Part shown: piece after piece, positions 17,091-26,153 of the stretch | How the letters are laid out: each line of letters opens with the position of its first letter | How positions within the stretch are numbered: position 1 is the first letter of the stretch | Assembly: GCF_029844725.1 (NCBI RefSeq) | Contig: NZ_JAOCKJ010000001.1 | Span: forward strand, 620,001 to 684,000 | Reading direction: 5' to 3' | Source: Pantoea sp. GD03673 | Lineage (GTDB): Bacteria > Pseudomonadota > Gammaproteobacteria > Enterobacterales > Enterobacteriaceae | DNA: 64,000 nt | Translations under genes and position numbers: made by a program | Notes under the pieces: generated by a model | Databases searched by the model: none | Told to the model about the DNA's origin: nothing | Seen by the model: only the letters and a program-made list of their open reading frames with translations

Positions 17091-20000
17091 TCATTCACTC
17101 ACCTCATCATCCAGCGCCAGCGCAGTGGCATCCACATCGAAGATATTTTCCGGCAACGTGAAAGCGCGCAGCCGGAGCAGCGTCAGTGGCCCTTCGCCCA
17201 GTTCGCTGCGCAGGATAAATTGCAGTGTTTTGCCGTCATCCGTCGACCAGACCAGTTGCGTGCGGCTGCTGTCCAGCGCCGTGGTCCGCGCTTTTTCCAA
17301 CAGGCGAATAAAGCCCCAGTTACCCTGGTAATTGCCATACAGTTGCATACCGCCGCTGGTGGTGCTCTGCCAGGTGAGATTCGCGCCGGGATAATAGGTT
17401 TCACCCGGCCAGATGAAGCTCTGCCAGCCTTCCATCTGGTTGAAGAAATCCAGATTCTGGCCGTCAAGCGTGAACTGAACGCGTGCCACATCCTTTGACG
17501 GACGCGCCATCAGCTCGAAGCGTAAACTGGCATCGCCTTTGGCAAAAACCACATCGGTCAGCGAACCCAGCCGGTTAATGGCATAGAGAAACGCCGGACT
17601 GACCCGCATACCCTGGCTGGCAGACGGATCGACCACCCAGCGGTTCCCTTCCTGATGCAGGATCCCGCCCAGATTGGTCTTCAGGAACGTGGTGATACGC
17701 CCGCTGTCGCCACGCACAAACTGCGCCAGCAGCGGCAGTGATGCATCGCTGCCGGTGGCTTTGAACGGATAGCGTCCGGCAAAGGCCGCATTCCACTGGC
17801 TGACGATGGTGTTCTGCCAGCGGGTGTTCAGGCTGTCTGCCGCAGGCGACAACACCTGCCGCCAGGCCAGATCGAGCGGCTGCACTAGCAGCGCCTGCCC
17901 GAAACCACTCCACTCCTGGCCGAGGCTGGCAGCCACCAGACTGCTGTAGTCGCGGGTCTCGGTGATATCAATGGACCGTCCCTGGAACACGGTCTGTGCC
18001 AGCATCTGCGCCATCGCCTGCGGATCTGGTGCACTGGTCACCTGCTGAAGCTTGAGGCGTACCTGAGTGACGCGCGCCAGCCAGGACTGGAAGCTGAGGT
18101 TGCCATTGCTGCCGGTACCGTCCTTGCCGTCCATCAGGCTGGTAAGCGGACCGAACACTGCATCGAGCGGTCCGGTTGGCCCCTTTGCTTGCGAGATCAT
18201 CTGTCGTGGCTTCTTCTCACGCGTGAGCAGTTGCTTCGCCGAGTCCACCAGCGTATCGGCCAGCGCGTCGGATTTCTGTCCGGTTTTGCCCTGCCAGGCC
18301 AGCGTATTCATCAGCGCCACCAGCGGCGACTGCCGCACATCGGCCAGTTGGTTTAGTTGCCCGATGGCTTCCGACAGCGAACTCGCTTCCACCCACTGGA
18401 TGCTGTTGATCATATTCAGCCAGACATTGCCAAAATCAGTGAAGTAGCGTTCTGTAAGGCGTGCCTTCAGAGCTTCTGGCGCTATCTCCCTGCCGGGCTG
18501 GCGCGATTTATCCGTTAACACCCAGTCAATTTCATCACGGCGGGCACTCACCACCTCGTCAATCGCCTGTTCAACCTGTTCTTCCCAAGCCTGGCGGGTG
18601 AACATGCCAGGCACCACTTCCTCGGTACGGAATAGCGGCGTCGCATCGGTATCGCCTACCATATCCGTCAGCGCCAGATCCGGCCAGTTACGCCCCACCT
18701 TTTTCAGCATCTCCTGATACAGGCCGGATTCCGCGTTACGCTGACCAATCTGTTTCAGCAGGATCTGGCGCACGGTGCCAATCAGCTCTCTGTCTGGTTT
18801 GATTTTCCATTCAGGATGCAGGGGCAGGTTCTGCGCCTGGAATCCCAGCAGCTTCGGTGCCAGCGACTGCCAGCTACCAGCGGAAACGTCCTGACGTGCT
18901 GGCCACAGCGTCAGCGTATGCTGTGCCAGCCAGGCGGCATCAACGTTCGCCGGACGTGCCAGCATCAGATAGGCCTTCAGCCAGTCATACGCCTGACGTG
19001 TGGCGTCGAGGCGGGCGCTGCTGGCAGGCGGCAGGCTGACAAACTTCTCCAGTTGCGTGTGCAGGTACTGTGCTGCGGAATCACGCATCAGCGGATTGTT
19101 GATGCCGGCATACAGCGGCCAGAGTGACGCCAGCGTGGCGGCATCCTGATTCAGGCCGAAGCGAGTATACCAGGGGGCACCGGTCGCCTGACGGTGCTGT
19201 AACCGGGCGATGGCCTGTTGCAGCAGGAGCTGGTTCTGCAGACGCTGTGTGAGCGGCACGCGAGTATCAGCGGCGATACGCGCCGTTTCATGTGCCTGAT
19301 AAATCTGTGTGCGGTTAGCCACCAGCGACAGCAGTGTGCCCGCGCACCACAGCGCCAGCACCGCAGCCAGAGTGATGCGAGCCAGACGCAGCCAGTCCGT
19401 AGTCAATTTGCGTGGACGCGCTGCCTGACAGCACTCTGCCAGCGTGTTCCAGACCGGCTCTCCCGGCAGCACGTGCGCATCGTGCTCACCGGCGGCACGC
19501 GGCGGGCTGAAGAAGAGACCGGGAATACGGCAGGCGGCGGGCGCATCCGTCAGCGACTGGAACATGCCGATCAGACGATCTCCCATCGCCCCCTCAAGCC
19601 GCGCGGCCAGCGCCAGATGCCAGTCATTACGGACATCAGCAAGCAATCGGGCAGTCCCCACCTCGCGCAGACGGGGTTGTAGTTCATGCAGCAGCAAAGC
19701 CAGATCGTTACGTCCGGCCTGTGCACCTGCCGTCAGCGCAATCGGTGCGCTGTCGTTATCCTGCGCCCAGGCGGTTGGCTGAATGCTCCAAATCCACACC
19801 GGCAGTTTCCAGCCCAGCAGGCTATCCGTTTTCTGGCGCGCGCGCGCGATGGCATCACTGGTGGCCTTAGCGGGCAGCGAACCGGTATTCACCACCATCA
19901 GCAACCCGTCAGCCGGACAGCGCGGACGCAATTGTTTCAGCCCATTCAGCAGTGGCTCATCCGGATGCGCCTGCGGCTCACCTGCGTATACCAGCACAAA

Positions 20001-20483
20001 TCCTTCGCCTTCCAGCCAGCTATCACGGGTTAAACCGGGAAAGGCATCATCGGTATCGGCAACACTGCCCTGCACCAGAAGGATGCGCACCTGCCGCTGC
20101 CAGCGGCGACTATAGCGAAATCGCAGTAACTCCCTGACCTGCTCTGCGCTAAAACGCTTTTTCCCTGCACTCACCGGCGTATCCACGGTCTCTTGAACGG
20201 CTGGCTGCTGTGCGGCCTTCTGTTTATTTTTTCCCCATCCGGCTAGCAGCCCCTGACTACCGGCGCGGCGCGTCAGCGACTCCACCAGCCAGCCGATAAG
20301 CAGAACAACCGCGATCAGCCCAACCGCAACGGTGACGATACGAATGCCATCCAGCGGTGGAATGCCGACTGCAGTCTCAATGGCCTGCGGCCAGGCCCAC
20401 AGCAGAAAGGCACAGATAATTATAAGTAGAACAAAAATGGCCGTGGCAGCGCCAATCAGCGAGCGGGATTTTTCGTCAGACAT
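17091..20483 (-). CDS. tssM: T6SS membrane-complex protein TssM (IcmF)
   Basis: 1130 aa. Two N-terminal membrane helices (about 10-31 and 46-66), a cytoplasmic domain, a third helix (about 375-395, LAAVLALWCAGTLLSLVAN) and a large periplasmic part ending in the beta-domain that contacts TssJ. Family blocks include GNVWLNMINSIQWVEASSLSE and the C-terminal FNQMEGWQSFIWPGETYYPG. The Walker A motif found in some TssM cytoplasmic domains is not visible here (GSVADTDDAF at the corresponding place), as in several other TssM proteins. It overlaps the upstream 401-aa gene by eight bases. Appears complete. Confidence 0.92.
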   Translation of the reverse strand: MSDEKSRSLIGAATAIFVLLIIICAFLLWAWPQAIETAVGIPPLDGIRIVTVAVGLIAVVLLIGWLVESLTRRAGSQGLLAGWGKNKQKAAQQPAVQETVDTPVSAGKKRFSAEQVRELLRFRYSRRWQRQVRILLVQGSVADTDDAFPGLTRDSWLEGEGFVLVYAGEPQAHPDEPLLNGLKQLRPRCPADGLLMVVNTGSLPAKATSDAIARARQKTDSLLGWKLPVWIWSIQPTAWAQDNDSAPIALTAGAQAGRNDLALLLHELQPRLREVGTARLLADVRNDWHLALAARLEGAMGDRLIGMFQSLTDAPAACRIPGLFFSPPRAAGEHDAHVLPGEPVWNTLAECCQAARPRKLTTDWLRLARITLAAVLALWCAGTLLSLVANRTQIYQAHETARIAADTRVPLTQRLQNQLLLQQAIARLQHRQATGAPWYTRFGLNQDAATLASLWPLYAGINNPLMRDSAAQYLHTQLEKFVSLPPASSARLDATRQAYDWLKAYLMLARPANVDAAWLAQHTLTLWPARQDVSAGSWQSLAPKLLGFQAQNLPLHPEWKIKPDRELIGTVRQILLKQIGQRNAESGLYQEMLKKVGRNWPDLALTDMVGDTDATPLFRTEEVVPGMFTRQAWEEQVEQAIDEVVSARRDEIDWVLTDKSRQPGREIAPEALKARLTERYFTDFGNVWLNMINSIQWVEASSLSEAIGQLNQLADVRQSPLVALMNTLAWQGKTGQKSDALADTLVDSAKQLLTREKKPRQMISQAKGPTGPLDAVFGPLTSLMDGKDGTGSNGNLSFQSWLARVTQVRLKLQQVTSAPDPQAMAQMLAQTVFQGRSIDITETRDYSSLVAASLGQEWSGFGQALLVQPLDLAWRQVLSPAADSLNTRWQNTIVSQWNAAFAGRYPFKATGSDASLPLLAQFVRGDSGRITTFLKTNLGGILHQEGNRWVVDPSASQGMRVSPAFLYAINRLGSLTDVVFAKGDASLRFELMARPSKDVARVQFTLDGQNLDFFNQMEGWQSFIWPGETYYPGANLTWQSTTSGGMQLYGNYQGNWGFIRLLEKARTTALDSSRTQLVWSTDDGKTLQFILRSELGEGPLTLLRLRAFTLPENIFDVDATALALDDEVSE

Positions 20484-21681
20484 TCCCTGTTGATCCTTTC
20501 TCTTCTTTTATACGTTTAACCACAGCAACCCAGATGGCATCCTCATCTGGTGACTGGCTGGCAATGGCAAGTGACTCACCAGAGGACAGCGATGACTGCG
20601 CCAGCGCGATAACAGCCCACGGTGCGGCCACACCGGCATAACCGGCTGCGTGATCAGGGGTGATCAGCGCGTCAGTGAGACTAAAAGTTGCACCACAGGA
20701 TTCCAGCGCTGTGTTCCATGCGGCGCCCTGCGTAATGGCCTGACCGGTCATCCATGCGCCATTCAGTTGCTCTGCGCTGACATCCGCCCAAAGCAGTGCG
20801 CGCTTCAGAGTGCCATTGAGGTTATCTGTACTGCCCTGCTCGGGGCGGTGCAGCATGACGGCGTCGGGATAATGGTCAGAAGGACGGTTTGCCAGCACCT
20901 GCGCAGTAATGGCATCCGCCCCTCCTTCCTTGCGATTTTCCGGCAGGTGAATGGCGATGCTTACCAGCACTGACGGCGACTCTGTGGCTCTGTCCAGCCA
21001 GTGGTCCATTCCCGCCATGCCCGTTAGACTGATACGGCTGAACACTCTGCCGCTTTGCGTTTCAAGCTGACGCACGATTGCCATGGAGGTTTCTGGCTGT
21101 GCGGGCAGGTTGCTATCGATCTGCAACCAGCAGGAGAGGTCTTCACGCAGTGGTGCCAAAGTATCGGTAATCCCGGAGGTGATGAGTTCTATAACATCGT
21201 TTTGCTGCGAGATATTCATCGCGTCAGCATAAGGCAGCGCGGCGTAATAAACCGGCGCAGCGTGCCCCGGCTGGCGCAGTGCTTCTATCACTGGAACCGC
21301 CCGGCTGATGGTGTCTCTGATGGATTCAGCATCCTGCCCGGCACACATTTCAATGCGGCTGCCCAGTATCCAGGCTGGCTGCTGACCGCGCCGGGTTTCG
21401 CGTTCCAGGAGCGACTTTCTCTCGCGATTCCAGGATTCTGCTCCAACCTGCTCAGTTTTATAAGCAAATCGGCGCAGGCAGAAGAGCAATCCCCAGAAAC
21501 AGAGAGGCAGGCCGGTAAGCGTTAACCAGAAAACAATACCTTCGCGCGGTCCCTGCCAGAACCAGACTCCGGCGATGATAACAGTGACCAGAATCACCAC
21601 TAGTAGTATCAGCCATCGGTGCAGGGCTGGACGAATAACCTTCGGCGCCTCATCCGGAATGGCATCCAGCCAGACAGGCAT
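20476..21681 (-). CDS. T6SS-associated inner-membrane protein, partner of tssM, 401 aa
   Basis: Starts at ATG 21681, two bases after the PAAR stop. An upstream in-frame extension inside the PAAR gene is unlikely. Two membrane helices (about 22-44 and 50-72: LLVVILVTVIIAGVWFW, FWLTLTGLPLCFWGLLF) are followed by a ~320-residue soluble domain rich in alternating strands and helices (thiolase-like feel: VYYAALPYADAMN, SGESLAIASQSPDED). It overlaps tssM by eight bases. Its fixed position just before tssM suggests a membrane-complex accessory. I do not know an established function. Confidence 0.8.
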   Translation of the reverse strand: MPVWLDAIPDEAPKVIRPALHRWLILLVVILVTVIIAGVWFWQGPREGIVFWLTLTGLPLCFWGLLFCLRRFAYKTEQVGAESWNRERKSLLERETRRGQQPAWILGSRIEMCAGQDAESIRDTISRAVPVIEALRQPGHAAPVYYAALPYADAMNISQQNDVIELITSGITDTLAPLREDLSCWLQIDSNLPAQPETSMAIVRQLETQSGRVFSRISLTGMAGMDHWLDRATESPSVLVSIAIHLPENRKEGGADAITAQVLANRPSDHYPDAVMLHRPEQGSTDNLNGTLKRALLWADVSAEQLNGAWMTGQAITQGAAWNTALESCGATFSLTDALITPDHAAGYAGVAAPWAVIALAQSSLSSGESLAIASQSPDEDAIWVAVVKRIKEEKGSTGNV

Positions 21682-21683
21682 GA

Positions 21684-21947
21684 TTACCCCACTTTCGCTG
21701 GTGCGAATGAGCTGATCAGCGAACAACCGCAGCCGCATTTATGACCGTGGAATGCCACCGGTACACCGTGATCAAGAAATTCAGGGTTACCTTCAATGAT
21801 TGTGGTCGTTCCATGACCGGGCTGCGGACACGAGACTTTATCCCCTTTGCGCGCGACGCCAATACCGCCGACGATCATGGTGTCTGAGCAGGTTTGTACT
21901 GCACCACCATGGGTAGTTTTGTCGCCTTTACGGATAAACTGAAACAT
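21684..21947 (-). CDS. PAAR-domain spike-tip protein
   Basis: 87 aa: RKGDKTTHGGAVQTCSDTM, then GIGVARKGDKVSCPQPGHG and a C-terminal HGHKCGCGCSLISS. The PAAR cone sits on the VgrG tip and binds Zn through His/Cys residues (H and C residues in GHG and HKCGCGC). The ATG at 21947 is placed six to seven bases after AAGGAA; a GTG three bases upstream is less likely. No toxin domain is fused. It sits between the immunity-like genes and the tssM block. Confidence 0.93.
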   Translation of the reverse strand: MFQFIRKGDKTTHGGAVQTCSDTMIVGGIGVARKGDKVSCPQPGHGTTTIIEGNPEFLDHGVPVAFHGHKCGCGCSLISSFAPAKVG

Positions 21948-22002
21948 CACATATTCCTTGTGGTTTTTTTATTTAGTAAAAAAAGTTATTAAATGAATTG
22001 AG

Positions 22003-22380
22003 TTATTTCCAAACGCAGTCGGAGCTCTCAGAATTACAGGCATCAAGGTCTTCGTTGAATTTGGTATTCACACCCCCGATTGCTATATAATCAAACTGAT
22101 AGGTTCCGTTTACTTTTCCATTAACAACCTCAAGCCATAATGAATTACACGCCTGCGGGCGTTCATCATCATTATCCTCACACTCAATTTTCTCAGATAT
22201 CAACGTAATAAGGGCGCTGGACTTTTTGTATAACACGTAGCCTGGTTGCGCGTCGATTGTAGAGACCTGGACGAATTTAACGTGAGCCGAACCCGACTTA
22301 AAGCATTTAACTGTAATTTTATCGCTGGCAACGAAAGTAAACACAACCAAACAAAACAATGCAGAACAGCGCACTAACAT
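22003..22380 (-). CDS. Exported small protein, candidate immunity factor, 125 aa
   Basis: N-terminal signal peptide (LFCLVVFTFVA, cleavage near SDKI), mature part of about 105 residues with several cysteines (CFKSG, CEDNDDERPQAC, DACNSESSDC) suggesting periplasmic disulfides. It begins two bases after the preceding exported gene, so the two are one unit behind the cell-wall effector. AT-rich relative to the T6SS core. Periplasmic location matches an effector acting on peptidoglycan, so immunity or adaptor function is inferred. No family recognised. Confidence 0.75.
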   Translation of the reverse strand: MLVRCSALFCLVVFTFVASDKITVKCFKSGSAHVKFVQVSTIDAQPGYVLYKKSSALITLISEKIECEDNDDERPQACNSLWLEVVNGKVNGTYQFDYIAIGGVNTKFNEDLDACNSESSDCVWK

Positions 22381-22382
22381 AT

Positions 22383-23237
22383 TTATTTATCTATAAATTC
22401 AGCGAGTATCCATGCAACAAGAGGCGTGCCTTTCACATTGATGTAACCAACATTAATCCACTGACGGTCTTTTGAGAATTGTAGTATTTTTACTTTATCC
22501 CCAGCGACAAGATATGAGGCTGTTTTACCGCCATCGTTTGGAGATGAGTAAAGGAACGATTTTTGTATAATCATTTTCTCTTCGGTTACCCCTTTCAAAT
22601 ATTCCAAGACACCTTCATTGACAATCAACTTTGATGCTTTATTTACTTGAGATAATCTTGAGTAGATATTAATGTTATTGATTCCCGGCGAATCGCAGCG
22701 CATATATCGCCTTACTGTAAGTTCGCTAAGTGAAGATAGAGAATCCTTAACATCATCTATTTTTGGTCTAAACGATAGAAAATCAAATTTATCTGTACCC
22801 TGAGAGTTTTCAAGAACATCTTCGTTTTCATTCCATTCATAGCCACATGCTTCTCCATCCCAGTCACTGACATAACATCCATTTTTCATATCTACAACAC
22901 TGCAAAAGGCTTTATCAACGTATTCTTTTTCGCCTGCCTCATTTTGCAGATAGCCACCAGAAACACTATTAACAACTAAATATCGGCCTGACGGTGATAC
23001 CTTAGATGAACCATCTTCGGTAAAATATCGATCTTTTATGCCCAAATCAACATCACCCTTCTTTCCTTTAAAGGTCAGCACCCCCCACGAGTATGAATCA
23101 TAATTCTCTCCAGTTTTTTTATCTGAGAAAGTCACACTAGTTCCAAGTGGAGATAATATCGTCACATCAGAAAATGAATAAAACGGCACGCAACTCATCA
23201 TGAAAAAAACGAAATTTAAAAACACTTTACATTTCAT
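22383..23237 (-). CDS. Exported protein with C-terminal SH3-like region, candidate immunity protein, 284 aa
   Basis: Signal peptide (FLNFVFFMMSCVPFYSFSD) followed by a ~260-residue mature protein. The last ~55 residues (TASYLVAGDKVKILQFSKD and RQWINVGYI, then WILAEFIDK) look like a bacterial SH3 domain. Such domains often bind cell-wall peptides. The start ATG overlaps the effector stop (ATGA), the classic effector-immunity coupling, so this is the first candidate for the effector's periplasmic immunity protein. AT-rich like the effector's C-terminal part. Confidence 0.78.
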   Translation of the reverse strand: MKCKVFLNFVFFMMSCVPFYSFSDVTILSPLGTSVTFSDKKTGENYDSYSWGVLTFKGKKGDVDLGIKDRYFTEDGSSKVSPSGRYLVVNSVSGGYLQNEAGEKEYVDKAFCSVVDMKNGCYVSDWDGEACGYEWNENEDVLENSQGTDKFDFLSFRPKIDDVKDSLSSLSELTVRRYMRCDSPGINNINIYSRLSQVNKASKLIVNEGVLEYLKGVTEEKMIIQKSFLYSSPNDGGKTASYLVAGDKVKILQFSKDRQWINVGYINVKGTPLVAWILAEFIDK

Positions 23238-26137
23238 AGCTTACCCTTTAATGAGTTGAATCTGCCAACGGAATCAGTCATTTTTCTTGTTAGCTTATAT
23301 TCATTGAGAAGATCACTTTCATTTTTAGTAAAATCACTTCCCCAAAGCGTTGGATCGCTGTTTACACTTGAGTTATTTTCATAAAACTTATCAATGGCTT
23401 TTTTAAAATCCCTTACCACATTAGCTGGTCTATTCACTGAGTGGTCTAATACAACAGCCCTTCCGAATTTACTTTTCACGAAATCTCGAATTTTAAAACT
23501 AGATTTCACAACTTTATTTTCAGCACTATGAAGTCTATCAATAAAATCTAAGACTTGAATGTCTTGATATTCAGGCAACAAAATCACTTTCAGTAAGGAC
23601 GCAAGAGGCTTGTTGTGAACAACCATGCCATACTTCTCCTGAGTACATCCATTTCGGATCAAACCCTTGAGGGCGGCCCCTGTGATTTTATCGCTATTGG
23701 TCAACAGTGAATCACTATAATAAAGAACTGCTGATGAGCCTTCTCCCTCAACTGTCCAGCCACAGCTCACTGCATAGTTACAATACAATTCCGGATGAAG
23801 GTTTTTGAATTTTGCAAATTGTGCGGATAACTCCCCCTTACCTCTCAAGTCAATCGCTGGGTCAGCGTTTGGCTTAAAAGTGTCTTTAACTGTTTTTTGC
23901 ATTGCGCCCGCAGTAATTACCTCACTATCGTAAGATTGTAGTGCATCCATATTCCCTTCATTTTCTGACATTGCTATAAGTATTTCTTTCTCATCCGAGG
24001 TTAATTTACCCTGAGAAATAAGAACATCCCACCGAGAATAATCTTTTAGACTTATACTCCCTTTATAAATAGGTCCATAAACACTGCCATATCTGGTAAC
24101 TTTAAATTTATCGGCATATAAGACTTCACAATCACACACTTGATGTTCAAGCGCTGATAAAAACACCACAGGATGCATATGCCATACCGCTGGCTCCATG
24201 CCAGGCACTTTCTTCATCCAGCTCATCTGCTCAATAAACGTTTCGAGATAGGTTTTCCACTTCGCGTTAGCACCCGTCAGCGTATCCAGATACGTTTTCC
24301 ACAATGGATCGTCTTTGCCGAAATACCACTCGCTTGGATGCCTTGCGATAATACGCTGCAGCCGATCCCGATAGGACACAATATTTAGGGCCTGCAAATA
24401 CTCCTCAATTGAATAGCGGCCGTCGTTGTTGCTATCGATCTTCGCCAGCAGGCGCTGATAGTTATGCTGGTTCAGCGCATAACCGGGACGATTATCCGCT
24501 TCCGCAGCCGTTTTAAGCTGCGACAGGATGTCTTTTACGATGTTATCCGGTTGCAACTTACCGTCTATAAGGTCAAAGCTAGCTGATGACTTGTCAAGCG
24601 TGACAAACCCCCTGTCCGCCAGCGCATATTGGGAAATAAGTTGTGCGTCGGATGCCGCTATCCAGCCCCCCTCCTGGCGTATCTGGTAGTACTTTGATTG
24701 ATCACCCTCTTTCACCACCGACACCTTTGACAGCGTGACGATACCCTGGCTTCTGGTTTTACGCGATGTCGCAACCATCACCCCTTCGGCATTTTTCGCG
24801 TACAGCACTGCTTCGGGATTATGCATCAGGAACGCGGGTTTATCCTCGCCTACCTTGCCAGGATTAGTGATGAACTCAGCTACATCACTAATGCTCAGGC
24901 ACTCAACATGCACCTGATAGCGAGCCACCTTTCCGCTCTCTGTGGGGAGTTCATAAAATCCCATATGCCCGATACTGTCGCCAGCACGAATGGCGATGGG
25001 TGTTGCAGGGAGCACCACGTCTCCGAATACAGGTTGCTCCCCTGAACTTGCAGCCGCTGTGACCGCTAAATACTCCTCATCCGATACAGCCCAGACGCGG
25101 TCTCCTGTCTTTAGGTTGCCAACCGCGGTATCCAGCGTAACCAGGCTGAAGGTGTTAACTGCGCCTGAAGGAATGGGCGGGCTGGTACCTGGTGTCATGA
25201 TGGGCCTTATTACCTGCTGTACGCTGTTGCCCGACGGATAGCGCAGGGGGAACCCTGCGGCCAGCTTGCCCGCCGACGTACCGCTCTGAACGTCATCACT
25301 GCTCAGATAATATTTTACTACCTTACGGGTGGCTGCCTCCACCTGACCGTTGCCCTCTAAACCATAAGCCGGTGAGCACTGAGCCCACCACGACGGTTTC
25401 TCAACCGAGTTGGCGGTGCTCAGTGCCCCCCGGTCTGAAACAGTCCAGACTTTCGTACCGACTGCCAACACAATGCCATCTTCATTAGTCGTTTCAGCAA
25501 CAAGGGTTCCCTCTGTAAATTGTCGATGATCCTTGTTCCGGCTGATAATATTGCCGCTTAGCGTGAGCACCGTTCCGGCTTTCAGCGTGCCGGCAATCTT
25601 TGATGCTGCCGTGTCTACCGCACTGGCATAATAGCGCTGTTTTTTCACCACTGTACGCGTCAGCTCACTGCCTGTTTGTGTATAGGCGCTCAGTGGTGCA
25701 AGGTTCATATAGAGCGTATAGAACGTCAGGCCGCTTTCAGCAGTGTCTCCCGGCTGGATGTAGTGCTTCACCAGCACAAAGGCATTAGACATATGCAACC
25801 TGCCGCCATTCCAGCTGATGGCCGCGCTGTCATAGTCCTTACACACCCGGTACGCCACAATCTCGCCGTCCGCCATGCAGCGGATAAACTGCTCGCCCTT
25901 ATAAGGCTGATTGTTACAGAAGGCCTGCTCATCTTCTCTGTCGGTGCTCAGCGCACACCAGGGAGCGGTCTCATGGGTGATGTGAATGCCACCGTGCCAC
26001 ATGCCCTGACGCCCGACGAGGTACTGCCCGGAACTTTCACCACCGAGCTTCGCCAACAGTTCTTCTGCTGAACCGAAAACCTGTCCGGCCTTGTTCATTG
26101 GCACCGGAAAACTGAATTTAGATAAAACTGCAGACAT
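23234..26137 (-). CDS. Large T6SS effector candidate: M23-like N-terminus, EF-hand, peptidoglycan-hydrolase-like C-terminus, 967 aa
   Basis: Residues 1-150 carry a LytM/M23-like pattern (MWHGGIHIT at 46-54, ADGEIVAYR at 89-97, FYTLYMNLAPL at 139-149), with VHVEC at 409-413. Inserted between are two related SH3-like segments (GTKVWTVSDRG near 228, GDRVWAVSDEE near 346). An EF-hand loop lies at 568-579 (DSNNDGRYSIEE). The C-terminal ~310 residues include SENEGNMDALQSYDSE and TAGAMQ (724-747), reminiscent of muramidase/lytic-transglycosylase folds. No signal peptide, as expected for T6SS cargo. It follows vgrG directly and precedes two exported proteins. A cell-wall target is inferred. Base composition drops sharply after codon ~655, suggesting an exchanged toxin module. 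Confidence 0.78.
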   Translation of the reverse strand: MSAVLSKFSFPVPMNKAGQVFGSAEELLAKLGGESSGQYLVGRQGMWHGGIHITHETAPWCALSTDREDEQAFCNNQPYKGEQFIRCMADGEIVAYRVCKDYDSAAISWNGGRLHMSNAFVLVKHYIQPGDTAESGLTFYTLYMNLAPLSAYTQTGSELTRTVVKKQRYYASAVDTAASKIAGTLKAGTVLTLSGNIISRNKDHRQFTEGTLVAETTNEDGIVLAVGTKVWTVSDRGALSTANSVEKPSWWAQCSPAYGLEGNGQVEAATRKVVKYYLSSDDVQSGTSAGKLAAGFPLRYPSGNSVQQVIRPIMTPGTSPPIPSGAVNTFSLVTLDTAVGNLKTGDRVWAVSDEEYLAVTAAASSGEQPVFGDVVLPATPIAIRAGDSIGHMGFYELPTESGKVARYQVHVECLSISDVAEFITNPGKVGEDKPAFLMHNPEAVLYAKNAEGVMVATSRKTRSQGIVTLSKVSVVKEGDQSKYYQIRQEGGWIAASDAQLISQYALADRGFVTLDKSSASFDLIDGKLQPDNIVKDILSQLKTAAEADNRPGYALNQHNYQRLLAKIDSNNDGRYSIEEYLQALNIVSYRDRLQRIIARHPSEWYFGKDDPLWKTYLDTLTGANAKWKTYLETFIEQMSWMKKVPGMEPAVWHMHPVVFLSALEHQVCDCEVLYADKFKVTRYGSVYGPIYKGSISLKDYSRWDVLISQGKLTSDEKEILIAMSENEGNMDALQSYDSEVITAGAMQKTVKDTFKPNADPAIDLRGKGELSAQFAKFKNLHPELYCNYAVSCGWTVEGEGSSAVLYYSDSLLTNSDKITGAALKGLIRNGCTQEKYGMVVHNKPLASLLKVILLPEYQDIQVLDFIDRLHSAENKVVKSSFKIRDFVKSKFGRAVVLDHSVNRPANVVRDFKKAIDKFYENNSSVNSDPTLWGSDFTKNESDLLNEYKLTRKMTDSVGRFNSLKGKL

Positions 26138-26153
26138 TTAATAACCTTCCCTG

